DNA of 64,000 nucleotides from Bdellovibrionaceae bacterium UBA6502. GTDB lineage: Bacteria; Bdellovibrionota; Bdellovibrionia; Bdellovibrionales; UBA840. Every line of letters starts with the position of its first letter. Positions within the stretch are counted from its first letter, which is position 1. Below the pieces are notes generated by a model, which saw nothing but the letters and a program-made list of their open reading frames with translations, searched no databases and was not told the origin of the DNA. The stretch is from assembly GCA_002436415.1 (NCBI GenBank), contig DJMA01000041.1, positions 40,005-104,004 of the forward strand. The letters are read 5' to 3'. The translations under genes were made by a program, and so were the position numbers. Positions 17,893-27,085 of this stretch are shown here, piece by piece.

Positions 17893-19097
17893 TGGCTGTT
17901 TATTTGTATCAAGCGAAACAACCTGGTGGTAAGGTGGTTCGAGGTGAGGTGCAGGCCACTTCTGAGGTTGAGGCGCGAGTAAAAATTCGTTCTCAACAAC
18001 TGATTCCTATTCGGGTTATGCCAAAAAGCGGTGCTAAAGGTGTAAAGAAAACTGGGATCGGAAAAATTAAACCTAAAGAACTGCAGGTTTTTACTAGGCA
18101 GTTTGCTACCATGATTGATTCGGGGATTCCTATTTCTCAGGCCCTGCAAATATTGGCGGATGGAACTCAATCTCCTCCTCTGAAAAAAGTCTTATCTGGT
18201 GTGAAAGAAGATCTTAACTCAGGTAAGCGTCTTGCAGAGTCTATGCAATCATTCCCAGGTGCCTTTGATAAGCTTTATGTAAACTTGGTACGAGCGGGTG
18301 AAGAAGGTGGTGTGCTTGATACTATCTTGGATCGTTTGGCCATGTATATTGAAAAAGCCGCTAAAATCAGAGGACAGATCAAAAGTGCGATGACCTATCC
18401 GGCCATTATTCTATTGGTGTCGGCCTTGGTTATTGGAGTTATTTTAGGTTTCGTTATTCCAAAATTTATGGAGCTTTTTCGTAGTACAGGTCAAGAACTT
18501 CCAGAGATTACTCAAATGGTTGTGGATTGGTCAGACTTTTTAAGAGAGAAATGGTACGTTGTTTTAATTGGTGGAGCAGCAGTTTTTACTAGTGTAAAAG
18601 TCTTTGTGGGAACACCAGCGGGAAAAACCTATATGGATAACCTGGTGATTCGTATACCAGTTTTAGGGACACTTGTGCAAAAGGCGGAGATTGCAAGATT
18701 TTCTAGAACTATGTCTACCTTAATTGCTTCAGGGGTTCCTTTGTTGGATGGTTTAGATATTTGTGCTCAAACCATTGGGAACCAGGTGATTGCTGAATCC
18801 ATTGTGGAGGCAAGAGCTGTTGTTTCCGAAGGTAAATCGATCATTAGTCCATTGGCAAAAAATCCATTTATTCCCGATATGGTTGTGCAGATGATTGGTG
18901 TGGGGGAGCAGACAGGTGCTCTTGATACCATGTTAGAAAAAATCGCAGATTTTTATGAAGATGAAGTAGATGAAGCAGTTAGTGCTTTGACTAGTATTAT
19001 GGAGCCATTAATGATGGTATTTTTAGGTGGTATTATTGCCTTCCTGGTTATTGCGATGTATATGCCAATTTTCAATATGGCTGGAGGAATTACTTGA
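17892..19097 (+). CDS. pilC: Type IV pilus inner-membrane platform protein PilC
   Basis: 401-residue GspF-family polytopic protein on which PilB and PilT act. Two homologous GspF domains each begin with 'FTRQFATMIDSGIPISQAL' or 'FSRTMSTLIASGVPLLDGL' (residues about 69 and 272). Transmembrane segments follow near 170-195, 215-235 and the C terminus (MMVFLGGIIAFLVIAMYMPIF). It overlaps pilT by one base and pilS by four. Order pilB-pilT-pilC matches Myxococcus. Confidence 0.95.
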   Translation: MAVYLYQAKQPGGKVVRGEVQATSEVEARVKIRSQQLIPIRVMPKSGAKGVKKTGIGKIKPKELQVFTRQFATMIDSGIPISQALQILADGTQSPPLKKVLSGVKEDLNSGKRLAESMQSFPGAFDKLYVNLVRAGEEGGVLDTILDRLAMYIEKAAKIRGQIKSAMTYPAIILLVSALVIGVILGFVIPKFMELFRSTGQELPEITQMVVDWSDFLREKWYVVLIGGAAVFTSVKVFVGTPAGKTYMDNLVIRIPVLGTLVQKAEIARFSRTMSTLIASGVPLLDGLDICAQTIGNQVIAESIVEARAVVSEGKSIISPLAKNPFIPDMVVQMIGVGEQTGALDTMLEKIADFYEDEVDEAVSALTSIMEPLMMVFLGGIIAFLVIAMYMPIFNMAGGIT

Positions 19098-20704
19098 GTC
19101 TGGCCCATGAAATCAAAAAAAGGCTAATGATGGCGGAGGCATTTAAACTATTGTGCCTCAGTGTTATCTTAGCGCTTCTGATGTTTTCACGATTGTTTCA
19201 ATCTCAATTTGTTCATAGAGACTTATTGTTACCGAGTCTGATCGTATTGAGCATTGGTTTTGTTTTTCATTTGGTTTTTATTCTTCAATGTAAATTTCGC
19301 AAACCGAGTGAGATTTCTGTATACAGTTCTTTTGTTTTTGATGCTGTTTTGATAACGGCTTTGATTCATTTTATTGGCAATACGCAATCCCTAATGGTGA
19401 TTTTGTACTTAATCAATATCATGTTAACTGGTTGGTTATTGGATAAACGAGCAGCCTATTATATGGCTTTGTTTAGCTCCATTTGTTTCAGTTTTCTCTT
19501 AGCCATTAGCCCGCAAGTCGGTGGCAATGGTTTGGTACTAGCTTTTGTGTGGAATAACTTCGGTTTTTTTGCGGTAGCGGCCTTTAGTGCTTACGTGGGT
19601 GATTATGCAAAGCAAGTGCAGGATAAATTAGAAGAAACTAGAGAGGATCTAGGTTTATTAAAAGATTTAAATCATTTGATCATTGAGAGCATGCCCAGTG
19701 GGTTTATCTCTGTGGATATGTTAGGTCGAGTTTTGGTTATGAATCATGCCGCTCAAAAGATTGTAGGCATGATGGACTATGTAGGTCGTCGTTTTGAAGA
19801 ATTGCTTCCTGGTGTTGAAAAAAAATATAAAGTCTTAAAAGAAGAGTTAGAGGCAGAAAACTACAGTGCTGAGGTCGTGCAGTTTGACTATGAAGTAAAT
19901 GAAGGCGATGACTTTAAAGTCTTTCGTGTAGTTGGTTCTGAAATCTACGGTAAAAACTCCATGCAAATCGGTACTATGTATCTTTTGGCTGATCAAACTA
20001 GAGAGCGTGAACTTGAGAATCAAGCTCGGAGAAAAGAAAAGTTAGCCGCCGTTGGTCAACTGGCAGCGGGAATTGCCCATGAAATTAGAAATCCATTGGC
20101 AAGTATGTCTGGTAGCATTCAGTTTATGAAAGAAAGTTTACCGAGTCTTGATGAAGACAGCCAGAAGTTGATGGAAATAGTCTTAAAAGAAACAGATCGC
20201 TTAAATGATTTGATTAGCGACTTTATGGATTATGTAAAAGAAGAGCCAAAGGTAAACGATAAAATTGATCTAGAGGCCTTGATTGAAGAGTGTGTTGAAC
20301 AATTGCGTTTTAACAAAGATCTAAAAAAGAGTGTAGAGATACATTTGGACTTGCAAGCAGGTAAAGAAATCTGGGGTAGTGAAGCGAAGCTAAGGCAGGT
20401 ATTGTTAAACTTAATCATTAATGCCCACCACGCCCTAGAAAAAGTAAACCCTGCCCATATTTACATTTCTACTAAATATGAAATTGGACATTTCTTTTTG
20501 AGTATCAAAGACAATGGTTGTGGCATGGATGAAAAGACCAAAGAGAAACTTTTTGAGCCATTCCATACGACAAAAGCAAAAGGCACCGGCTTAGGTTTAG
20601 CTACGGTACATAAAATATTAGAAACCCATCATGCTGGAGTGAGTGTTCATTCTGTTAAAGATGAGGGTACAGAGTTTATCATCGATTTTACACGATTGGT
20701 ATAG
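19094..20704 (+). CDS. pilS: Sensor histidine kinase PilS
   Basis: 536-residue membrane kinase of the PilS/PilR pair that controls pilin transcription. About six transmembrane helices occupy residues 15-175. A PAS-like domain follows (FISVDMLGRVLVMNHAAQKIVG, near 205-225). The phosphorylated His is in 'AAGIAHEIRNPLASM' near residue 330, and the ATPase domain shows 'NLIINAHHALEK', 'DNGCGMD' and 'GTGLGLATV'. TTG start inside a 4-base overlap with pilC. In Pseudomonas, PilS senses pilin in the membrane; the same is assumed here. Confidence 0.93.
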   Translation: MSLAHEIKKRLMMAEAFKLLCLSVILALLMFSRLFQSQFVHRDLLLPSLIVLSIGFVFHLVFILQCKFRKPSEISVYSSFVFDAVLITALIHFIGNTQSLMVILYLINIMLTGWLLDKRAAYYMALFSSICFSFLLAISPQVGGNGLVLAFVWNNFGFFAVAAFSAYVGDYAKQVQDKLEETREDLGLLKDLNHLIIESMPSGFISVDMLGRVLVMNHAAQKIVGMMDYVGRRFEELLPGVEKKYKVLKEELEAENYSAEVVQFDYEVNEGDDFKVFRVVGSEIYGKNSMQIGTMYLLADQTRERELENQARRKEKLAAVGQLAAGIAHEIRNPLASMSGSIQFMKESLPSLDEDSQKLMEIVLKETDRLNDLISDFMDYVKEEPKVNDKIDLEALIEECVEQLRFNKDLKKSVEIHLDLQAGKEIWGSEAKLRQVLLNLIINAHHALEKVNPAHIYISTKYEIGHFFLSIKDNGCGMDEKTKEKLFEPFHTTKAKGTGLGLATVHKILETHHAGVSVHSVKDEGTEFIIDFTRLV

Positions 20705-20719
20705 AAGAAGGGGAGCGAT

Positions 20720-22129
20720 ATGAAACCGAAAATTTTGGTTGTCGACGATGAAGAAAGCATCCGCGAGTTTTTAAACATCATGTTAAAAAAAGAAGGCTAT
20801 GAAATTAGCCTTGCGGAAGATGGAGAGCAGGCTAAGGAGCTTTTGAAAAACAAAAGCTTTCATATGGTTATCTCGGATTTACAAATGCCAAACGTTACTG
20901 GGATGGAGCTCTTAGAGCATGTTAAGGCTAATTATCCAGAAACTACATTTATGATGATCACAGCTTTTGGATCTACAGAAAATGCGGTTGAGGCGATGAA
21001 GTTGGGTGCTTATGATTACCTAACAAAGCCTTTTAAAATCGATGAAGTTCGAATTTTAATTAATAACGCATTGAAGGCTAAATCTCTTGAGAGAGAGAAC
21101 AAACAATTAAAGCGTGAATTAGGGGTTAGCAATAGCTTTCAAAATATCATTGGTAACTCGGATGCTATGCACCAGATTTTTCATTTGATTGAGCGAGTTT
21201 CCCAGTCGCCAACCAATGTATTAGTCACTGGTGAGAGTGGTACGGGTAAAGAGGTAGTGGCTAAAGCAATTCACTACAATGGCCCAATTAAAGAAAAGCC
21301 TTTTGTAACGGTTAACTGTGGTGCGATTCCTGAAAACTTAATGGAATCAGAGATGTTTGGTCACAAAAAAGGTTCCTTTACAGGAGCTGTTGCTGACAAG
21401 GTTGGTTTGTTTGAAGCGGCTGACGAGGGAACTTTGTTTTTAGATGAGGTGGGTGAGTTACCTCTAAATATCCAGGTAAAACTACTCCGTGCAATTCAGG
21501 AAAGAATCATTCGAAAAGTTGGTGCTACTGAGGACCAAAAGGTAAACGTAAGAATTATTGCTGCTACCAATAGAGATCTTCAGAGCATGGTTAACGAAGG
21601 GAGCTTTCGAGAAGACCTATTTTATCGTTTAAATGTGATCAATATTAATACACCAGCTCTTCGAGAAAGAACAGATGATATTCCATTGTTAGCCAAACAC
21701 TTTTTAAAGAAGTACTCAGAGAGAATGGGGAAGGGGATTGGTGCCATAAGTGATGAGGCTATGGAGATTTTAAAATCATACAATTATCCTGGTAACGTTA
21801 GGGAGTTAGAAAATATCATTGAGCGAACGGTAGCCTTAGAGGCAGGTGGCAGTATTTTGCCGGAAAGTTTACCGCCTTTAGTTTCAGTGAGTCGTAAAGG
21901 GGCTTCAGAAAGACGCCTGGCTAGTGCTCATGAAATCGAAATTACGGACGATGGAGTGGATTTAGATAAGATTCTTGGACAAATTGAAAAAGAATTGATC
22001 GTTAAGGCGATTCACCATACTGATGGTGTTAAGAAAAAAGCCGCAAAATTATTAGGAATTACATTTCGTTCGATGAGATACCGAGTAGATAAATACGGCT
22101 TGGGTTCTTCGGAAGAGGATGAGGATTAG
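20720..22129 (+). CDS. pilR: Sigma-54-dependent response regulator PilR
   Basis: 469-residue NtrC-family activator. The receiver domain carries the phospho-acceptor Asp in 'VISDLQMPN' near residue 54. The AAA+ domain has Walker A GESGTGKEVV, the sigma-54-contact loop as GSFTGA near residue 223, and Walker B 'GTLFLDEVGELP'. A Fis-type helix-turn-helix ends the protein (KKKAAKLLGITFRSMRYRV). All parts needed to activate sigma-54 holoenzyme are intact. It is followed by a strong hairpin and then pilA, though no sigma-54 site is visible before pilA. Confidence 0.94.
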   Translation: MKPKILVVDDEESIREFLNIMLKKEGYEISLAEDGEQAKELLKNKSFHMVISDLQMPNVTGMELLEHVKANYPETTFMMITAFGSTENAVEAMKLGAYDYLTKPFKIDEVRILINNALKAKSLERENKQLKRELGVSNSFQNIIGNSDAMHQIFHLIERVSQSPTNVLVTGESGTGKEVVAKAIHYNGPIKEKPFVTVNCGAIPENLMESEMFGHKKGSFTGAVADKVGLFEAADEGTLFLDEVGELPLNIQVKLLRAIQERIIRKVGATEDQKVNVRIIAATNRDLQSMVNEGSFREDLFYRLNVININTPALRERTDDIPLLAKHFLKKYSERMGKGIGAISDEAMEILKSYNYPGNVRELENIIERTVALEAGGSILPESLPPLVSVSRKGASERRLASAHEIEITDDGVDLDKILGQIEKELIVKAIHHTDGVKKKAAKLLGITFRSMRYRVDKYGLGSSEEDED

Positions 22130-22131
22130 GC

Positions 22132-22168
22132 TTAAGAATACTTAAAGTAAAACTTTAAGTGTTCTTAA
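22132..22168 (+). terminator. Long hairpin ending the pilB-pilR operon
   Basis: A 17-base stem with a single G-T wobble: TTAAGAATACTTAAAGT (22132-22148), loop AAA, and its complement at 22152-22168. It begins three bases after the pilR stop. The following sequence is only loosely T-rich (AATGAGATTTTT), so it may act as a terminator or as an mRNA-stabilising end. It separates pilA, which needs much higher expression, from the machinery genes. Confidence 0.65.
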
Positions 22169-22360
22169 AATGAGATTTTTGCCTAGCCCCTTCGGTAGTG
22201 TTTTGTTTGAATATGATACTTTTTTTAAAAAAAACTTAAATAATATTTATACAAGGTATACACTTTCCGATAAGGGTACAGGTTTAAGAAAGATTTGACT
22301 AAATTAGAATATTAAATTTAGTTAACATATTTAAAGAACGTTAATCACTGGAGGGTATGA

Positions 22361-22897
22361 ATGAAACGTCTTTTAACTAAAAACAATAAGGGTTTTTCCC
22401 TAATTGAGCTAATGATCGTTGTTGCGATTATCGGAATTCTTGCTGCTATCGCAGTGCCAAACTACCAAAAATTTACTCGTAAAGCAAAGCAAGCTGGTGG
22501 TAAGTCACTCCTTAGTGGTTACTATACTGCTGCAAAAGCTACTATGGCTGAAATGGGTATCCATGGTGGTAACTTTCCACAAATTGGATTCAAGCCAGAG
22601 GGTGAGTTGATCTATCGTTTAGATGCGGCTGATTCTTCTACAGCATTGCCGGCTACTTTTGCTTCAATGAACTCTGATAATTCATGCATCAGTACTGTGG
22701 GTTCAGGTTGTACTGCGGCATACATTACCTGGAACAATCATCCGGTATCAACTGCTACTGCAGCTGGTGGTACTGCGGCTGCTACAAACAGACTTTTTAC
22801 TGTTTACGCTGCGGCTGACTTAGACGGCTCACAAGCTGATAGATGGGTTATTGATCAAAACAAAAACCTAACTATCGTTCAAGACGGTACCGAGTAA
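22361..22897 (+). CDS. pilA: Type IV major pilin PilA
   Basis: 178-residue prepilin. The leader MKRLLTKNNKG is cut by prepilin peptidase before Phe in 'GFSLIELMIVVAIIGILAA', with Glu at position +5 as required for assembly. The hydrophobic helix runs to about residue 40, then the globular head, rich in Ala, Thr and Gly. A central Cys pair (SCISTVGSGC, near residues 107-116) may form a small disulfide loop. It has a strong GGAGG site and its own terminator at 22925-22953, consistent with a highly expressed monocistron under PilS/PilR control. Confidence 0.95.
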   Translation: MKRLLTKNNKGFSLIELMIVVAIIGILAAIAVPNYQKFTRKAKQAGGKSLLSGYYTAAKATMAEMGIHGGNFPQIGFKPEGELIYRLDAADSSTALPATFASMNSDNSCISTVGSGCTAAYITWNNHPVSTATAAGGTAAATNRLFTVYAAADLDGSQADRWVIDQNKNLTIVQDGTE

Positions 22898-22924
22898 AAA
22901 AATATTTTACTTAAAACCTAAAGA

Positions 22925-22953
22925 GTGTACTATTTTTATAGTACACTTTTTTT
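22925..22953 (+). terminator. Intrinsic terminator after pilA
   Basis: A perfect 9-base stem, GTGTACTAT (22925-22933) and ATAGTACAC (22938-22946) with a TTTT loop, followed by seven T. The ATG of the next gene follows the T tract immediately, so translation of that gene depends on read-through or on a start further in. Confidence 0.88.
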
Positions 22954-23691
22954 ATGTTCAAATTAATTTTTCTCGCCCTATTTTTTTACGGAATGATTGT
23001 TTCTAGCGTTCAGACTAGATATGAGAAGCCTATTGTCGAACCAAAAATTTATCCCTTAAAAGAGCAAAAACGTTTTTCATTAGGCTTTAATGATATTATG
23101 GCCGATCTTTATTGGCTAAGGGTGATTCAAAATATCGATTATTGTGAGAATGCAAACTACGGTAGAAAATCATCTAATCCAGGCTTAGGCATGGATGAGA
23201 TTTTATCAGCTAATCTCAGAAATAGTAGGTGCCACAAAGGCTGGGTCTATCAAATGTTAAACTTAGTTACAGATTTGGCTCCCAAATTTCGTAAAGTATA
23301 TCGAGTTGGCGGAGAACTCTTGAGTGTTGCGGTGGATGATCGTGAAGGTGCTAGGTTGATTTTTGATAAGGGAATAAAGCAGTTTCCAGCCTATTGGGAG
23401 CTTCTTTATTCAGCTTCCTATCATTATCTTTTTGAGTATCAAAATCCAGAGAAGGCCGCAGATCTTTTGATTCAGGCAGCAGAAAATGGTGGTCCATTCT
23501 GGTTTCGGCAAATGGCTGGTACCTTGTATACGAAAGCTGGTCGTTTTGTGATGGCAGAGGTAACTCTCAGGTCTTACGTAGAAAACTACGAAGGAAAACG
23601 TGGTGTAGAACAAGCTAAAAAACGTTTAGAGGAGTTGCAAGTTGCGAAACAAAAAGAAAAAGAACGTGTACAAAAAATAAAAGAAAAATAG
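22954..23691 (+). CDS. TPR-like protein next to pilA
   Basis: 245-residue protein with an N-terminal hydrophobic anchor (residues 2-17) and a 'RFSLGFNDIMADLYWLRVIQ' block. The rest is helical with TPR-like spacing (WELLYSASYHYLFEYQNPEKAADLLIQAA; TLYTKAGRFVMAEVTLRSYVE). It ends in a very charged K/E/Q tail. I do not know a named function; position after pilA suggests a pilus-assembly or pilotin-like role, but this is inference. The ATG lies directly against the pilA terminator T tract and no Shine-Dalgarno is visible; an alternative ATG is at 22993. Confidence 0.7.
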   Translation: MFKLIFLALFFYGMIVSSVQTRYEKPIVEPKIYPLKEQKRFSLGFNDIMADLYWLRVIQNIDYCENANYGRKSSNPGLGMDEILSANLRNSRCHKGWVYQMLNLVTDLAPKFRKVYRVGGELLSVAVDDREGARLIFDKGIKQFPAYWELLYSASYHYLFEYQNPEKAADLLIQAAENGGPFWFRQMAGTLYTKAGRFVMAEVTLRSYVENYEGKRGVEQAKKRLEELQVAKQKEKERVQKIKEK

Positions 23692-23694
23692 GTT

Positions 23695-25371
23695 TTACTC
23701 AATGCCGGAGTAGCTTGATATTTGGTCTGGCTTTTGATACTTATCGTATTCACGATAAAAATCCGGAATCATAGGGAACCACTGAAGGCTTACCAGTTTG
23801 TCCACTTGGATAGAGATTGATTTTTTAATAAAAACATAGTCTCCGTCTTTATATTCCAGGCCATCTATTTTTAGATTTTCATTCCCATTTAGGAAGCGTA
23901 TTTTATAGCGTCCTTTTTTGGGTTTAAAATTCTGTATATTTCTATTAATAATAAAAGTCCTCGTATAAAGAGCAGACCAGTAGTGAGAAAAATTTTGTTT
24001 CAAGTAATCATGAAAACCAGATGGGGTATTTCGGATCAATCGGTCACAGTTGACTACTAAATAAGGTCCAATATTTTCTACTTTCTGAAGGTATTCGTTG
24101 AGTTGTTCGTCAGACCAATTTTGACTTCTTATTTTAAACTTACTATCAATCCAGTGATTTGGTAAGGATGTTTTCTTTTTAAACAAATAGTTCGAAGCGG
24201 CGATGTAGGAGTCATTTGAATTTAGAATTTCGTCAGCTAAACTTAAATTGAGTCTCTCTTTTTCATTGTAATTATAAAAAAGAAATCGAAGTTGGAAGCA
24301 GGGGACTAGGAGGCCAGTGAATAAAATGGCATAAACAAAAACTTTCCTAGATTTTTTTTTCGGCAAATACTCTGAAGCAGTATACATGCTTATGCCAATA
24401 AGCAAAATGCTTGCAGGTAAAAAGTTTAAAAATGTATAAGGCCAGGCTGATGGGTTGATAAACATAAAAATGGCCAGGAAGGTAGCGAAACCCCTCAGCT
24501 CACTGTATTGTGATTTAGATTCTTTAATATGGAAAATTAATGAATATAGGCTGGCACTAAATATTAGAAGCCATTGGATGGGATTTGTCTTTAAAGAGGT
24601 TTTCCAGAAAAGGAATGTTTCCTTGAGATACATCAAGCTGCCGCCCATTTTTAAAGGGCTTTGCAAACTGTCTTGAGCAATTTTCCCGGCATCTGAGATA
24701 GACCATGCCCAGCTATAATAAACAATAACGGGCAATAGCATAAGAGCGTAGAATTTTAGTAAACGAACTAAGCTTGATTGAGTTCGGTCAGATTTGGATT
24801 TCAATAAAGTAACCAAATGCGATAGGCCGATAGCAAAAACCCAAAAAGCTGCCTTTTGAGAAATAAGGAAGGACAAGGAAATGAGAAAGCCTGCCCAGTA
24901 AAGTCTATTTTTTAAGAGAAAAATAGAAATGATACACAGAATTGACGCGCTAAGGCTGTCTTGCCTGTATTGGGCTGTGTTTGCGCTTAAGAATATTAAA
25001 GAAAAATAACAAAAATGACTAAGAAAAGCGGCCAAGTTGCCAAAAACTTTTCTAAATTCTCTTATTAACAAAAAGAAACAGAGAGTAAAAATACTGCTCA
25101 AAAAAAATCTAAAAAAGATTATTGTATCGACGCTTGTTTCGAAGTTTTTTTGAAAGAAACTTAAAAAATAATAGCCGAGAACATTTTTGTATGGTGAATA
25201 GTCTCGATAGGGGACTAAGCCCTGAACAATATTTTCTACAAAATGTCCGACTTGAAACTCATCAGGTATAAGGCCTGTGTTGAATCCAGCCATCCAATAA
25301 ATAATCAACTGAATAAGGCTCAGAAAAATAAAAGAATAGTCCCAAATTTTTTTCTTATACAAGTCTTGCAT
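23695..25371 (-). CDS. GT-C type membrane glycosyltransferase (GT39/ArnT-like), paralogue A
   Basis: 558-residue polytopic membrane protein with about ten hydrophobic helices, then a soluble C-terminal part from residue 370 to the end. The first periplasmic loop contains NTGLIPDEFQ, with the acidic pair expected of GT-C transferases that use lipid-linked sugars, followed by 'PYRDYSPYKNVLGYYF'. It is clearly paralogous to the next gene upstream, which has the same two motifs and a similar C-terminal region ('YTRTF' block). Ends three bases from the convergent TPR-like gene. Substrate unknown. Confidence 0.72.
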   Translation of the reverse strand: MQDLYKKKIWDYSFIFLSLIQLIIYWMAGFNTGLIPDEFQVGHFVENIVQGLVPYRDYSPYKNVLGYYFLSFFQKNFETSVDTIIFFRFFLSSIFTLCFFLLIREFRKVFGNLAAFLSHFCYFSLIFLSANTAQYRQDSLSASILCIISIFLLKNRLYWAGFLISLSFLISQKAAFWVFAIGLSHLVTLLKSKSDRTQSSLVRLLKFYALMLLPVIVYYSWAWSISDAGKIAQDSLQSPLKMGGSLMYLKETFLFWKTSLKTNPIQWLLIFSASLYSLIFHIKESKSQYSELRGFATFLAIFMFINPSAWPYTFLNFLPASILLIGISMYTASEYLPKKKSRKVFVYAILFTGLLVPCFQLRFLFYNYNEKERLNLSLADEILNSNDSYIAASNYLFKKKTSLPNHWIDSKFKIRSQNWSDEQLNEYLQKVENIGPYLVVNCDRLIRNTPSGFHDYLKQNFSHYWSALYTRTFIINRNIQNFKPKKGRYKIRFLNGNENLKIDGLEYKDGDYVFIKKSISIQVDKLVSLQWFPMIPDFYREYDKYQKPDQISSYSGIE

Positions 25372-25380
25372 TGCGGCCTC

Positions 25381-27075
25381 TTAAAAAGGGTAGTCTTTCA
25401 TATGTACTTCGTCTAGATAATTTTTGTATAAGCTTGGCTTTCTTTTTTTTGGCTCTAGTAAACTCATAGAAAGCTCTGGTATAAGCTGAATTTTCCATTC
25501 CGTATCAGCTTGGGCGTTATAAACGGAGTCCTTAAAAAGTCTTTTAATTTTTCCAATTGAGTCCCCATTGATTGAAAGTTGTCCTCGAGGGTTTTTAAGT
25601 AAAACCCTATAATTCCCATCGTGAGCAACTCTAAATTCTGTAGCTGAACCTTTAAATTGATAGGTTCTTGTGTAGACAGATGCCCAAAAATGCATAAAGT
25701 TCTTATCATAATACTCTTTTAAGAAAGGGGGACTGTTGCCAAGAAGGGCACTGTCTAGTAAAAGACTTTTGGGCTTGTTTAAATCGATTTTGTCTAGAAA
25801 ACTGTCTTTTTCCTGTTTAGTCCAATGATTAGAGGCCTTTGTGATATCGTAGTTTAACCAGGACCAATTTTCTAATGCATTTTTTCTTGTAAAAATATAA
25901 TTTGCACTAGCGATATAAGAATCTTCTTTTTGTAATGTAGCTTCTAAAAGGCTTAAGTCATAGCTTTCCGATTGATTTAGTTCTTCTCCTAGTCTCAAGT
26001 AATTTTGCGATTGAAGGACTGTGGCCAGGATAATCACTATGGGAAGGATTTGACTGAGTTTCGTGTTTTTTAATGAGTGAAGGCTAAAAAGGTAATTAAT
26101 GCCAAAAAGGCATAATACGAACAGAGCTGGGGCGAAATTTGTGAAACTATAGATCCAAACAGTAGACTTTGTGAGTAAAAAGAGGCCTAAAAAGAAAGAG
26201 AATAAAAATAGTTTTTGTGTTTCTTTTTGCAGGTTTTTTATTTGTCTCAAACCGCCGTAGCAACCTATGGCTAATGCTAACCAAAAGATTGGTGCCTGCA
26301 TTAAAGTTTTTTTCCAATTTGCTAAGCTAAAGACCGAGTAAGTTGTTTCTGTTGCCATTTTTACTGAGTATTGTAGGTTTGAGCTGACAGTGCTTTCGGG
26401 TTCAAATAATCCATAGTAGTAGTAGTAGGCAAATAAAGGTAAGCAGATACAACAGAGTAATAGTGTTCCGCGGATCAAGAATTGTTTTATTTTAAAGTTA
26501 TTGTTTAAGAAAATCTCATAAGTAATGTAAGAAAAACCAAAGGCTAGAATGAAATAGGCTGACTTTTGAGAGATTAAAAATGAAAGAGCTATTAAGATGC
26601 ATGATAGCAAGTCTTTTTGGTATCGAACGGCAATAAATATGAAAAATAGAGAGCTGGCGGTTAGGCTATCAATTCGAAAGTTGCTTGAGTAAATCTGAAC
26701 TGCATTAAGGCTTATGAACAATATGGAGGCTAAAATTAGAGCTTTTTGGGAGAACAGCTCTTTTAAGCTGTAGAGAAAAAAGTAAAAACTTGAAACGAAA
26801 ATAAGACCTAAGGTACTACGTGCTGAGATTACACTGTATACAACCCCATTCTCAGGCGAAAAAAAACTAGAGATAAAATAGTAACCAAAAACATTTTTGT
26901 AAGGGTTGAAGTCTTGGTAGGGAGTAAGTCCATCTAGTATGTTTTGAACGGATTTTGCTAATTGAAACTCATCTGGAATAAGGCCCGTGTTCCAGGATGC
27001 TAAGATTATTATTAGTAAATGCAACATGGCTATAGCGATAAATGTCAATTTGAAGATTTTCTTTTTTTGTTGCAA
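25381..27075 (-). CDS. GT-C type membrane glycosyltransferase (GT39/ArnT-like), paralogue B
   Basis: 564-residue polytopic membrane protein. The first loop repeats NTGLIPDEFQ and 'PYQDFNPYKNVFGYYF', showing tandem duplication with the downstream gene. About ten transmembrane helices are followed by a C-terminal periplasmic domain with 'VYTRTYQFKGSATEFRV'. Likely transfers a sugar from a polyprenyl-phosphate donor to LPS, a surface glycan or a protein; the GT2 gene on the other strand at 28558 could make that donor. Nine bases separate it from paralogue A. Confidence 0.72.
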   Translation of the reverse strand: MQQKKKIFKLTFIAIAMLHLLIIILASWNTGLIPDEFQLAKSVQNILDGLTPYQDFNPYKNVFGYYFISSFFSPENGVVYSVISARSTLGLIFVSSFYFFLYSLKELFSQKALILASILFISLNAVQIYSSNFRIDSLTASSLFFIFIAVRYQKDLLSCILIALSFLISQKSAYFILAFGFSYITYEIFLNNNFKIKQFLIRGTLLLCCICLPLFAYYYYYGLFEPESTVSSNLQYSVKMATETTYSVFSLANWKKTLMQAPIFWLALAIGCYGGLRQIKNLQKETQKLFLFSFFLGLFLLTKSTVWIYSFTNFAPALFVLCLFGINYLFSLHSLKNTKLSQILPIVIILATVLQSQNYLRLGEELNQSESYDLSLLEATLQKEDSYIASANYIFTRKNALENWSWLNYDITKASNHWTKQEKDSFLDKIDLNKPKSLLLDSALLGNSPPFLKEYYDKNFMHFWASVYTRTYQFKGSATEFRVAHDGNYRVLLKNPRGQLSINGDSIGKIKRLFKDSVYNAQADTEWKIQLIPELSMSLLEPKKRKPSLYKNYLDEVHMKDYPF

Positions 27076-27085
27076 AATAATCCCT

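Noticed and set aside
22296..22330. TTGACT as -35 of a sigma-70 promoter for pilA
   Set aside because: No acceptable -10 at 16-18 bases; TAGAAT is only four bases away.
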